Source: Chitinophaga sp. (GTDB taxonomy: Bacteria; Bacteroidota; Bacteroidia; Chitinophagales; Chitinophagaceae). From it: a stretch of DNA of 64,000 nucleotides. The translations under genes and the position numbers were made by a program. The notes beneath the pieces are model-generated. The model was not told the DNA's origin. It saw only the letters and a list, made by a program, of their open reading frames with translations, and made no database searches. The DNA lies in the NCBI RefSeq assembly GCF_019236475.1, contig NZ_JAFAIX010000010.1:124001-188000 (forward strand). The letters run 5' to 3'. Of this stretch, positions 9,129 to 17,103 are shown piece after piece (positions within the stretch are counted from its first letter, which is position 1; every line of letters starts with the position of its first letter).

Positions 9129-9500
9129 CTACAAACCGTGCTATCGTCTTTCTGACATTGAGCAGGAAGAAGGAAAGTCTGGACAGCGTAGAGCAACGCA
9201 CCACCTAACGGGTGGGACTATTTCCTTGAAATAGGACAGCCAGTGCCACAGAAAATAACCGCCTGTGCTTCGGCACAGGTAAGGGTGAAAATGTGGGGTA
9301 AGCGCCCACGGTGTAGACAGGTAACTGTTTATGCGGGTAAACCTTGCGTGCTGAAATGCCATGTATACGGTCGATTGAGGGCTGCTCGTCCGATGACCGA
9401 GGGTAGGCAGATACAGGCGGTGTGTGAACATCGTCGTAGATAAATGGTAGCAGCTCCCCGGCTTGCCGGGGTTCACAGAATCCGGCTTATAGGTTTGTAG
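9129..9500 (+). ncRNA. rnpB: RNase P RNA component (class A)
   Basis: The catalytic RNA that matures tRNA 5' ends. The outer P1 helix is ctacaaacc (9129-9137) paired with ggtttgtag (9492-9500). Between them lie universally conserved blocks: gaaggaaagtctggaca near 9168, acagaaaataaccgcc near 9247 with its hairpin gcctgtgcttcggcacaggt, aagggtgaaaatgtggggtaagcgcccac near 9280, and the 3' block cagaatccggcttat near 9476. The layout, including a P3-P4 core and a GC-rich hairpin (ccccggcttgccgggg) before the 3' block, fits a Bacteroidota type A RNA of about 370 nt. The T-rich stretch right after 9500 probably assists termination. Open frames through this RNA are not genes. Confidence 0.96.
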
Positions 9501-9573
9501 TTTTCTTTTCTTTCACTGTATTGCTAATTTCAGGATATCCTCTTAACTTCAATTTCTCCTAAAACTTTCTCCT

Positions 9574-9990
9574 ATGGACCAAAGAGACGAACGAACTTGG
9601 GCCACCATTTTGCATTTAGCAGGTATAGCCGCTTTTATGTTATTTAAATGGGGCTGGGCAGGTAATATCATACTGGTGCTGGTATTATGGCTGCTGAAGC
9701 GCAACGATTCTGCTTACATAGAACAACAGGGTAAAGAAGCCCTTAATTTTCAAATTACCATTAGTCTGGTATCAGTTGTGCTGATAATAATCGGTTTCAT
9801 TACCACAGGTATCCTCATGTTGGGCGCTTCCATGATTGGATTTTCCGGCGCAGGATTCAACGTTATCGGATGGATGGGGCTCTATGGTATACTGGGTATT
9901 TGCAACATCGTGTTCTCCATTATAGCTGCCGTGAGTGCGAGTAAAGGAGAGAATTACCGTTATCCTTTCGCTATCAGATTAGTTAGATAA
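9574..9990 (+). CDS. DUF4870 (Tic20-like) small membrane protein
   Basis: A 138-residue protein with three hydrophobic segments (about 10-35, 55-80 and 90-118). The order 'DERTWATILHLAGIAAFML ... QGKEALNFQITI ... YRYPFAIRLVR' is characteristic of DUF4870, in which an N-terminal His helix, an 'EALNFQ' motif and a 'y.yP...r.i' end recur. Distant similarity to Tic20/YlqD-like membrane proteins is reported for the family, but no function is established. It stands alone between rnpB and a bidirectional terminator. Confidence 0.85.
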   Translation: MDQRDERTWATILHLAGIAAFMLFKWGWAGNIILVLVLWLLKRNDSAYIEQQGKEALNFQITISLVSVVLIIIGFITTGILMLGASMIGFSGAGFNVIGWMGLYGILGICNIVFSIIAAVSASKGENYRYPFAIRLVR

Positions 9991-10040
9991 AAACGCTCTT
10001 TTCCATTGTCCCTGGCCAGCGGACAGGGACAACGAAAAGC
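9991..10040. repeat. Intergenic hairpin repeat, copy 1
   Basis: The sequence aaacgctctt, then ttgtccctggcc (10007-10018) and its inverted partner ggacagggacaa (10021-10032), followed by cgaaaagcaaaaaa. The same arrangement recurs at 57713-57765, with a half copy at 57650-57680. Both full copies lie between convergent genes and run straight into a long perfect terminator stem. Confidence 0.7.
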
Positions 10041-10083
10041 AAAAAAGAGGGAGTGACGTTTACGACGTCACTCCCTCTTTTTT
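10041..10083. terminator. Bidirectional terminator between convergent genes
   Basis: A perfect 19-bp inverted repeat, aaaaaagagggagtgacgt (10041-10059) and its complement (10065-10083), with A tract on one side and T tract on the other. It can serve both the DUF4870 gene (+) and the subtilase gene (-). Confidence 0.95.
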
Positions 10084-10119
10084 GATACAACTTCTTTTTA
10101 TATTTTAGTCAGACACGTT

Positions 10120-11826
10120 TTAATTCTTCTTAACAGGCTTCATTTTAGCCTTGTGTTTTTTCGGCTCTACACGGTCGCCTTTAATGGTAGCAGCCAATTT
10201 TAGTGCCTCATATGCGTTTATAATACCGCCGGTAGCAGAGAGATCAGCGAAGTTAATTTCTGTATCCTCTGTACCTGGTTTGTTGACCAGGGTAGTACCG
10301 TCAGGCAGGGGAGTAGCGCTTTTCTCCAGTACAAATTTCAGTTGTTTAGCACTGAGGTCTGGGTAGTAAGACAAAACCAAGGCTGCAACGCCTACTACCA
10401 CAGGAGCTGCCATACTTGTACCGCTGGCAGCACCGTATTTATTACCTCCAGGGATGGTAGAATAGATCTGTACACCAGGAGCAAAGAGATCTACTTCTTG
10501 TTTACCATAATTGGAGAAGTTAGCTACTTTATCTTTTCCTCTGCCATTGCCGATTGCGCCTACGGTGATAAAGTTCGTAGCCTTTCCGCCGGAGAGGAAA
10601 TTAGGATTAGGGTAATTCGGGATGGAGTCATTGTTTTGACCGTCATTACCTGCGGCATGCACCAGCAGTACGCCTTTCTGTTCTGCGTATTTCACGGCTT
10701 CATCCACCCAGTCTTTATGTGGGGAATAAGGCTTACCGAAGCTCATATTGATGATCTGTGCGCCGTTGTCTACTGCATAACGAATGGCGAGGGCAACGTC
10801 TTTATCGCGCTCATCTCCATCTGGAACGGCTTTCACCGCCATGATGCGCACATTATCTGCAATCCCTTCAATACCAGTTTTATTGTCGCGCACCGCGCCG
10901 ATGATGCCAGAAACGTGAGTACCATGGAAGGCGAAAGTACCCATCACATCGTTGTTACCGTATTTACGGTCGTTGATATCATTGAAGTTATCGCCTACAA
11001 TCTTTTCTCTGTTGGCGTTAGGCATTATTTCAGTGCTTTCCGCCTTACGTTTCAGTTCATTCAGGTATTCGTCAAATTCGGATTTGAATTCGTTGAAGGA
11101 GTCTGGAAGCTCATCGCCAGCGCTTTTCAGCAGTCGAGATACGAAATTGCGCGCCAGCAATACATCCTGGTTAGTTGTTTGGATACTATCTATCTGACCG
11201 AGTGTGAAGTTATCCTGGTGAAGGTAATTCTTCAGGATAGTTTCGCACTTGGAGAGGTTGTCGGACAGCTTGGACATGGTTTTATAAGAAACCTTGTACT
11301 GGGTAGCAGGCTTCTCTACTTTAGCTTGTAGTTTCAGCCAAATAGCATATTCTTTGGAATCTTTTGCGAGTGCGGAATCCGGATTGATATATTGCTGTTT
11401 GAAACGATAGTATTCGCGGGTTGCTTCGTCAGAGTCTTCTTTCAGGCTGGCGCCATTCTTGGCTCCGAGGAAGTTCCATCCATGAATATCATCGATGTAG
11501 CCATTACCGTCATCATCTTTGCCATTGTTGGGTATTTCCCGGCGATTGGTCCATAGCACAGGCTTCAGATCCTCATGCGTGGTATCAATTCCAGAATCAA
11601 TCACTGCCACAATAACTGGGGTGCTTTTTTTGCCTTTCAGCAATTCTTTGTAGGCTTTTTCAGTAGCGGTGCCGTAAACACTGTCTGTTTCGTAACTCAA
11701 CAGATGCCAGTTTTTGGGCACTGGGGTTTTGGATTGTGCAATGGTTTTGGTACTAAACGCAGTCATCAGAGCTACACAACCGGCCACGACTGCTGCCTCT
11801 CGACTAAACAATTTCATGATCAACAT
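10120..11826 (-). CDS. Secreted S8 family serine peptidase (subtilase)
   Basis: A 568-residue protease. The N-terminus is a signal peptide ending near TIAQ (residue 31); a second Met at residue 4 (11817) is an equally good start. The catalytic triad is visible: Asp77 in VAVIDSGIDTTHED, His near 303 in FHGTHVSGIIGA, and Ser near 473 in GTSMAAPVVVG, with oxyanion Asn in VHAAGNDGQNND. The Asp-His spacing is about 225 residues against ~35 in subtilisin, because of a charged, largely helical insertion (about 110-290). No propeptide or T9SS sorting domain is evident; the end is basic (KKHKAKMKPVKKN). Similar subtilases are common and often duplicated in Bacteroidota. Substrate unknown. Confidence 0.92.
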   Translation of the reverse strand: MLIMKLFSREAAVVAGCVALMTAFSTKTIAQSKTPVPKNWHLLSYETDSVYGTATEKAYKELLKGKKSTPVIVAVIDSGIDTTHEDLKPVLWTNRREIPNNGKDDDGNGYIDDIHGWNFLGAKNGASLKEDSDEATREYYRFKQQYINPDSALAKDSKEYAIWLKLQAKVEKPATQYKVSYKTMSKLSDNLSKCETILKNYLHQDNFTLGQIDSIQTTNQDVLLARNFVSRLLKSAGDELPDSFNEFKSEFDEYLNELKRKAESTEIMPNANREKIVGDNFNDINDRKYGNNDVMGTFAFHGTHVSGIIGAVRDNKTGIEGIADNVRIMAVKAVPDGDERDKDVALAIRYAVDNGAQIINMSFGKPYSPHKDWVDEAVKYAEQKGVLLVHAAGNDGQNNDSIPNYPNPNFLSGGKATNFITVGAIGNGRGKDKVANFSNYGKQEVDLFAPGVQIYSTIPGGNKYGAASGTSMAAPVVVGVAALVLSYYPDLSAKQLKFVLEKSATPLPDGTTLVNKPGTEDTEINFADLSATGGIINAYEALKLAATIKGDRVEPKKHKAKMKPVKKN

Positions 11827-11862
11827 TTTCCCGTAATAAGTATAAAATAATCTAGATAAGGT

Positions 11863-11870
11863 TAAAGGTA
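11863..11870 (-). promoter_or_regulatory. Candidate -7 element for the subtilase gene
   Basis: On the - strand this reads TACCTTTA, one mismatch from TAnnTTTG, 37 nt before the first ATG. The -33 part is unclear. Confidence 0.35.
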
Positions 11871-12296
11871 GGGAAAAAAGCGGGATAACATTAAATATAA
11901 ATGATAAGTGCGTAATGGGGTAGTTGACTGGTTATAAATAGCTGGAATATGATATTTCTAATAGAATATATATTAATTAATTGTATAAAGTAAGACGAAA
12001 TCTACCCTATAATCGATTTAGCAGGAAGTAACGATTACAGCCGTAGCACAAACGTTGAATATGAATATTCAAAAATTAGTTTCATATTTATGGTCTGAAG
12101 AGTATTTGATAGCATCCTTGCTATCAGGTATTTTTCTCATAAGCATGGTTTCCGTTTAACGAAAAGCGGGGTTCTCTAGCCTCGCTACTATTTTTGAAAT
12201 CATGGAACGTCGATGTATGTAGAAGCGCAGTAGCGCAAAGATTTTGTCAACCGCTTTTAAAAATCTGATCGGGCAGTAACACCTGAAATGAAATTA
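11871..12296. other. Gene-free AT-rich stretch
   Basis: About 425 bp upstream of the subtilase gene and downstream of the aldehyde dehydrogenase gene. No credible reading frame or RNA was found. A perfect 8-bp hairpin, tgatagca (12107-12114) and tgctatca (12119-12126), is followed by ggtattttt and looks like a terminator on the + strand, but no + strand gene precedes it. Confidence 0.5.
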
Positions 12297-12323
12297 AAAG
12301 CTCCGACGCCTGGCGTCGGAGCT
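12297..12323 (-). terminator. Terminator after the lysine-catabolism cluster
   Basis: agctccgacgcc and ggcgtcggagct form a perfect stem centred at about 12311. On the - strand it is followed by cttttaatttcattt, giving a U-rich tail. It lies 26 nt after the aldehyde dehydrogenase stop. Confidence 0.85.
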
Positions 12324-12348
12324 GCGATCCAAAAAGGTTTTTCTATAA

Positions 12349-13875
12349 CTATAAGTCGAACTTAATACCTTGTGCCAGCGGCAGTTTGGTAGAGTAATTT
12401 ATAGTGTTTGTTTGTCTTCTCATATACGCTTTCCACGCATCAGAGCCACTTTCGCGGCCACCACCGGTTTCTTTCTCCCCACCAAATGCACCACCGATTT
12501 CAGCACCGGAAGTACCGATGTTTACATTGGCAATACCGCAGTCGGACCCCGCTGAAGAGAGGAATTGTTCTGCCTCTCGGAGGTTGAGGGTCATGATGGC
12601 AGAGGATAATCCCTGTGGTACATCATTCTGCATATGAATCGCCTCTGTGAGGGTCTCATATTTCATCACGTAGAGGATCGGCGCAAATGTTTCATGCTGC
12701 ACGATATCGTAGATATTTTTTACTTCCGCGATGCAAGGCTTTACATAGCAGCCGGAGGAATATTCTGGACCATCCAGTACGCCGCCTTTCACGAGGAATT
12801 TACCACCTTGTTTGTGTACCTCCTCGATACTCTGCAAATAAGCGTTTACAGCATCCCGATCAATCAGTGGACCCACATGGTTGTTTTCATCCAGCGGATT
12901 ACCAATACGTAGTTGTCCGTATGCTTTGATGAGTCGCGCTACAAACTGATCATATACTTTCTCATGAATGATCAATCTGCGGGTGGAGGTACAACGCTGG
13001 CCCGCAGTGCCTACCGCGCCGAATACGGCCCCAATGAGCGACATATCCAGGTCTGCGTGTTCTGAGATAATAATGGCATTGTTGCCGCCCAGTTCCAGTA
13101 TTGCGCGGCCAAGGCGTGCGCCCACCGCAGCGCTTACGGCCTTACCCATGCGAGTAGAACCAGTAGCGGACAAGAGTGGTACACGATGATCAGAAGCCAA
13201 CCATTCGCCCGCATCGCGGCCGCCGGTGAGTAGGCAGCAAACGCCTTCTGGTACGTCATTGGCAGCAAATACGGCCTCGACTATACGTTGACAAGCAAGA
13301 GCAGTTACCGGTGTTTTTTCAGAAGGCTTCCAGATGCAGACATTTCCGCAAACCCATGCAAGCATAGCGTTCCAGCTCCAAACTGCTACCGGGAAGTTGA
13401 AGGCGGAAATAATACCTGTAATACCCAGTGGGTGCCATTGCTCGTACATCCGATGGCCAGGACGTTCAGAATGCATGGTGAGTCCGTGCAGTTGACGAGA
13501 AAGACCCACTGCGAAATCGCAGATATCAATCATTTCTTGTACTTCCCCTAACCCTTCCTGGAGGCTCTTTCCCATCTCGTAAGACACGAGTCTCCCTAAA
13601 TCATGTTTATGTTTACGAAGTGCTTCCCCTATCTGGCGGACCACCTCACCTCGACGGGGAGCAGGCCACTGGCGCCATGTTTTAAATGCTTCGTGTGCAG
13701 TTGCCACTACCGCATCGTAGTCTTCTTTACTAGCGGATGTTACAGCAGCAATCACTTTCCCATCCACAGGGGAGGAGGAAGTAATAACGGCGCCACCACC
13801 TGGCAGCCAGTGCTTTCCTGTACTGACGCCACTTTGCTGAGCGGTGATACCAAAAGATTTCAGAGTCTCTTCCAT
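12349..13875 (-). CDS. Aldehyde dehydrogenase, ALDH7 type (alpha-aminoadipic semialdehyde dehydrogenase-like)
   Basis: A 508-residue NAD(P)-dependent aldehyde dehydrogenase. Catalytic Cys is in GTAGQRCTSTRRLIIHE, with the general-base Glu in LELGGNNAIII; the Rossmann GxxxxG motif is in SATGSTRMGKAV. The sequence 'FNFPVAVWSWNAMLAWVCGN' and the absence of the 'TQP' type loops place it with the ALDH7/antiquitin group, which oxidises 2-aminoadipate 6-semialdehyde to 2-aminoadipate in lysine breakdown. This fits its neighbours: a saccharopine dehydrogenase, whose product is that semialdehyde, and a DUF1338 protein acting later in the same route. It is last in the three-gene cluster, 36 nt after DUF1338, and is followed by a terminator. 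Broad aldehyde specificity cannot be ruled out. Confidence 0.88.
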   Translation of the reverse strand: MEETLKSFGITAQQSGVSTGKHWLPGGGAVITSSSPVDGKVIAAVTSASKEDYDAVVATAHEAFKTWRQWPAPRRGEVVRQIGEALRKHKHDLGRLVSYEMGKSLQEGLGEVQEMIDICDFAVGLSRQLHGLTMHSERPGHRMYEQWHPLGITGIISAFNFPVAVWSWNAMLAWVCGNVCIWKPSEKTPVTALACQRIVEAVFAANDVPEGVCCLLTGGRDAGEWLASDHRVPLLSATGSTRMGKAVSAAVGARLGRAILELGGNNAIIISEHADLDMSLIGAVFGAVGTAGQRCTSTRRLIIHEKVYDQFVARLIKAYGQLRIGNPLDENNHVGPLIDRDAVNAYLQSIEEVHKQGGKFLVKGGVLDGPEYSSGCYVKPCIAEVKNIYDIVQHETFAPILYVMKYETLTEAIHMQNDVPQGLSSAIMTLNLREAEQFLSSAGSDCGIANVNIGTSGAEIGGAFGGEKETGGGRESGSDAWKAYMRRQTNTINYSTKLPLAQGIKFDL

Positions 13876-13911
13876 AATATTTTTTGTTATACGCCTATAG
13901 CGAATAAGAAA

Positions 13912-14802
13912 TTACGACATTTTTTCCGTTTGGGTAGTGTAGGTACTTTCGAAGATTTTATCCGCATTGCCGGCTTCGAAACCCTCTCTGCGATGTTCCC
14001 GCTTCACCGCATCGGCGGTCAAATTAGCGAATTGCGGCAATACCCTACGCTCGGCAAATTCCACATAGGAACCAGCGATCTTGTACTCGTCGCCGCCCGC
14101 GAAAGTGGCCGTCAGCATTTGCGCCACCGTTGCACTTTGCAGTAAATTCCCATCCGGACTGGCTTTAATCTTTCCACCAGCATCATTCAATACAAATCCA
14201 TGTTTTTCCAGAAACTGGTTGAAATCCGCGATGGTATTATATCCTGTAGGAAGATTGTGAACACTAACTGTAAAATGGTTCAGGTAATAACGATTATAGA
14301 TAACCCATGCAGCATACTCACTTTCGGCAGCAAGTGTCTTGAAATCCGCGAGGGTAGGCGTTCTCCATAAACCGCTATGCAAGAAAGTATCCACTGCTTT
14401 ACTATCATCCAGGTTCAGGGCATTTACCGGATCCGTAGTCACTTCATCGGTATAGCTGTGGATGATTTCCTGTGCACGGGCACTCAGATCCTTCACACGC
14501 AGCTCAGAAATGAAGATACGCGGGTATTGTGGCGCTGGTGGCGCATACCACCAAGCATCCAGTTTCTTACCGGCAAAGTAATAATGATCTTTTTTCGTAT
14601 AGCCGTAATGGAGAAATATCTTCTCTAGGGATTGTACGCCCAGGTGGGGCACGCCCATCGTACGAAACGCAATATGATCGTTTTCAATGTCGGCCGCCTG
14701 ATGAATTATTCCTTCAGCTATCATCGTCTGGATAACTGCCGCTACATCCGGAACACGTTCCTGGTAACGGCTCATCAGGCCATTCAAAATCTCACTCAGC
14801 AT
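13912..14802 (-). CDS. DUF1338 protein, probable 2-oxoadipate dioxygenase/decarboxylase (HglS-like)
   Basis: The chosen ATG at 14802 gives 296 residues and lies 10 nt past the upstream stop; a start at 14847 would overlap that gene by 35 nt. DUF1338 proteins of the HglS/FLO7 type are Fe(II) enzymes that turn 2-oxoadipate into D-2-hydroxyglutarate in lysine catabolism. The expected 2-His-1-Glu ligands are visible: His43 in NDHIAFRTMG, a His near 177-183 in NHFTVSVHNLP, and Glu near 251 in SYVEFAERRVLP. The protein is shorter than the Pseudomonas enzyme (about 460), as is usual for the short bacterial form. Setting between saccharopine dehydrogenase and ALDH7 genes supports the role. An aminotransferase linking aminoadipate to oxoadipate is not in the window. 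Confidence 0.85.
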   Translation of the reverse strand: MLSEILNGLMSRYQERVPDVAAVIQTMIAEGIIHQAADIENDHIAFRTMGVPHLGVQSLEKIFLHYGYTKKDHYYFAGKKLDAWWYAPPAPQYPRIFISELRVKDLSARAQEIIHSYTDEVTTDPVNALNLDDSKAVDTFLHSGLWRTPTLADFKTLAAESEYAAWVIYNRYYLNHFTVSVHNLPTGYNTIADFNQFLEKHGFVLNDAGGKIKASPDGNLLQSATVAQMLTATFAGGDEYKIAGSYVEFAERRVLPQFANLTADAVKREHRREGFEAGNADKIFESTYTTQTEKMS

Positions 14803-14812
14803 GGTGGTATTA

Positions 14813-15886
14813 TTAGTTGTTATAGTAGGATGCAAACCTGTTGGCAATCAGATCGCTGAAAAGTACGTCTTCCTGACGAACGAATCCCTGTTTAGGTAAA
14901 GCTCCTTTCGTATGTAAATCAATCACAGCACAAGCGGCACCGGCGGTAGTCAACTGTATAGCGGTAAAATCCTTTCCACTAATCTGTTGGTTATAGATCT
15001 TACGGGAGTAGGAACGCTGTACGGAGCGGCCATTGACCATACCGGAAACAGAAACGAATACCAGTACCACATCTTGCGGGGTGAAAGGTATGCTATCCTC
15101 CATTATTTCCTTCAGCATTGCTCTTTTTTTATTCAATTTTAACTCATTCAATAAAATCTTCATAAGATTGCAATGGCCAGGATAGCGAACCGTTTTATAG
15201 TCCAGGTTATAGACTTTCCCGTCCAATATTTCTGCTAGTGCAGAGAGCCCGCCAGAGGTATTAAAAGCCTCATATTCCACGCCATCCAGGGCAAATTTCT
15301 CATATCCTTCCATCGGCATGACCTCTTTTCTTACACCTTCATGAATGGCATCGCAGGGATTGCAGTATTCATTGATCAGGCCATCCGTGCTCCAGGTAAG
15401 GTTATACATGAGGCTGTTGGTAGGGAATTGTGGCAGGGCGCCTACGCGGAGGCGAACGCTATCCAGGGAATCGAATTGTTTGGCGATATCAAATGCTGCA
15501 ATGCTGATGAATCCGGGAGCGAGGCCACATTGTGGCATGAAGCTCACGCCGGCTTTGCTGGCAATTTCACGGATGGCATTGGTAGTGGCCACATCTTCCG
15601 TCAAGTCAAAATAATGGGTGTTGGTTTGGGCTGCCGCAGTGGCAATTTTAACATTCAGGAAGAAAGGCGCGGCGCTAAGAACGATATCTTGTTCCTGCAA
15701 GGCATTTTGGAGAGCATTGGCATCATTTACATCCAGCAGCAGTGGCTTTACACCGGCAGATACATGCTTTTCCAGCATGTGCGGGTTACTATCGGCCATT
15801 GTTACTTGGTAATCGCCGGACTGTTGTAATAGGAATGCGGCTGTTTCGCCGATTTTTCCGGCGCCGATGATGGTGATCTTTTTCAT
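14813..15886 (-). CDS. Saccharopine dehydrogenase family protein
   Basis: A 357-residue NAD(P)-dependent dehydrogenase. The Rossmann motif IIGAGKIGETAAFLL is at residues 5-19. The rest fits the saccharopine dehydrogenase catalytic fold with a C-terminal substrate domain (TSGGLSALAEILDGKVYNLDYKT...). The likely reaction is saccharopine to glutamate plus 2-aminoadipate 6-semialdehyde, or a related carboxynorspermidine-type reaction; the flanking ALDH7 and DUF1338 genes favour lysine catabolism. It is the first gene of the cluster and is preceded by about 270 nt of untranslated, hairpin-rich sequence. A lysine-ketoglutarate reductase to make saccharopine is not present here, so it must be elsewhere if the route is complete. 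Confidence 0.87.
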   Translation of the reverse strand: MKKITIIGAGKIGETAAFLLQQSGDYQVTMADSNPHMLEKHVSAGVKPLLLDVNDANALQNALQEQDIVLSAAPFFLNVKIATAAAQTNTHYFDLTEDVATTNAIREIASKAGVSFMPQCGLAPGFISIAAFDIAKQFDSLDSVRLRVGALPQFPTNSLMYNLTWSTDGLINEYCNPCDAIHEGVRKEVMPMEGYEKFALDGVEYEAFNTSGGLSALAEILDGKVYNLDYKTVRYPGHCNLMKILLNELKLNKKRAMLKEIMEDSIPFTPQDVVLVFVSVSGMVNGRSVQRSYSRKIYNQQISGKDFTAIQLTTAGAACAVIDLHTKGALPKQGFVRQEDVLFSDLIANRFASYYNN

Positions 15887-16160
15887 GTGTCGATGGAATT
15901 GGTTTATATATAAAAAGGCTTCTAACGTACATGGCTATACGAAAATGAATGCATAAAAGCAGGAAGCCTGCATGCACCATCGTGTACGCATGTACGTAAG
16001 TAATCAATCTGCACCATGCAGACTGCCACTAAGATTCTGGAAATAAAAAGAGGGTAACCCCGTTAGCCATTAAGGCACGTGGGAGCAAGTGCTCCGTAGA
16101 TAGGAGAGAAGAGAAAGCTGTATGTTTAACAGATAGTTCATTCTATCTGGCGAATATAAG
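15887..16160 (-). promoter_or_regulatory. Possible structured 5' leader of the lysine-catabolism cluster
   Basis: About 270 nt without a gene between the panB terminator and the saccharopine dehydrogenase start. Four small perfect hairpins follow one another: gcagg/cctgc (15959-15971), gtac/gtac (15984-15995), ctgca/tgcag (16009-16021) and ggagc/gctcc (16082-16095). TATATTCG on the - strand at 16151-16158 is a weak -7 candidate, with poor -33 spacing. No riboswitch class is recognised. Regulation by lysine or a catabolite is possible but unproven. Confidence 0.35.
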
Positions 16161-16174
16161 TAAAATTGTGCAAC

Positions 16175-16212
16175 AAAAAAAGCGTGCTGTATTTCTGCAG
16201 CACGCTTTTTTA
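16175..16212 (-). terminator. Terminator after panB
   Basis: aaaaagcgtgctgt..cagcacgcttttt: a 14-bp near-perfect stem (16176-16189 with 16198-16211), followed on the - strand by a run of T. It lies 15 nt after the panB stop. Confidence 0.92.
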
Positions 16213-16226
16213 TCAATTGAATGATA

Positions 16227-17042
16227 CTAATATTGTTCGTTATCGTTGGGGAAGTCTTTGGACTTCACATCTTTAATATATGCCTGTGTGGCATCATAAA
16301 TTTCTGTGTACAGATCCAAGTAGCGACGTAAGAAGCGAGGTTTAAAATCCTTGTTGATACCCAGCATATCGTGCATTACCAGCACTTGACCGTCTACATA
16401 TTTTCCGGCGCCGATACCAATGATAGGGATGTACAGTTCTTCGGCTACTTTTTTCGCTAATTGTGCGGGGATTTTTTCCAGTACAATGGCGAAGCAACCT
16501 GCATCCTGTAACAGCTTAGCATCATTGATTAATTTGGCAGCTTCCGCGTCTTCTGTAGCGCGAACAGCATAGGTGCCGAATTTATAAATAGACTGAGGCG
16601 TCAGGCCGAGGTGCCCCATAACGGGAACGCCTGCACTGATGATACGTTTTACAGATTCAATGATTTCTTCGCCACCTTCAATCTTGATACCATGTGCACC
16701 GGTTTCTTTCATGATACGGATGGTAGAATTCAAGGCTTCTTTGGAATTACCTTGATAGGATCCGAAAGGCAGATCCACTACTACAAAGGAGCGTTTGATA
16801 GCTCTTACAACCGACTGTGCATGATAGATCATTTGGTCTAGCGTAATAGGCAGGGTAGTTTCATGACCAGCCATCACATTGGATGCAGAGTCGCCCACCA
16901 GTAGAATGTCCGTTCCGGCATCATCCAGAATACGCGCCATGGAGTAGTCGTAGCAGGTAAGCATGGAAATACGCTCCCCGTCTACCTTCATCTTCTGTAA
17001 TACATGCGTGGTGACACGCTTGATTTCTTTATTGACAGACAT
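16227..17042 (-). CDS. panB: 3-methyl-2-oxobutanoate hydroxymethyltransferase PanB
   Basis: A 271-residue cytosolic enzyme, first step of pantothenate synthesis (ketopantoate from 2-oxoisovalerate and methylene-THF). Conserved features are [17 protein letters not shown], the metal-binding [19 protein letters not shown] near residue 45, [10 protein letters not shown] and the GHLGLTPQS motif. The ATG at 17042 is chosen because it matches the usual family N-terminus ([12 protein letters not shown]) and normal length; an ATG at 17147 would add a hydrophobic extension and overlap the phosphatase gene upstream. panC and panD lie about 5 kb away on the same strand, separated by unrelated genes. Confidence 0.95.
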   Translation of the reverse strand: MSVNKEIKRVTTHVLQKMKVDGERISMLTCYDYSMARILDDAGTDILLVGDSASNVMAGHETTLPITLDQMIYHAQSVVRAIKRSFVVVDLPFGSYQGNSKEALNSTIRIMKETGAHGIKIEGGEEIIESVKRIISAGVPVMGHLGLTPQSIYKFGTYAVRATEDAEAAKLINDAKLLQDAGCFAIVLEKIPAQLAKKVAEELYIPIIGIGAGKYVDGQVLVMHDMLGINKDFKPRFLRRYLDLYTEIYDATQAYIKDVKSKDFPNDNEQY

Positions 17043-17103
17043 AAGCAGTAAGCATTTGCTTTCCGCAAAGGTGGGGATATAAAAAATAAAACGGAAATGT
17101 TTT

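Noticed and set aside
8980..9476. Open frames across 8980-9234 (+), 9243-9443 (+) and 9141-9476 (-)
   Set aside because: They fall on the RNase P RNA and its promoter; the RNA has conserved sequence and structure, while the frames do not resemble proteins.
10342..11331. A 329-codon open frame on the + strand
   Set aside because: It lies wholly antisense to the subtilase gene, whose catalytic motifs are clear. No motif or plausible composition.
12107..12135. Hairpin with T run at 12107-12135 as a terminator for a + strand gene
   Set aside because: No + strand gene precedes it; kept only as a remark on the gene-free stretch.
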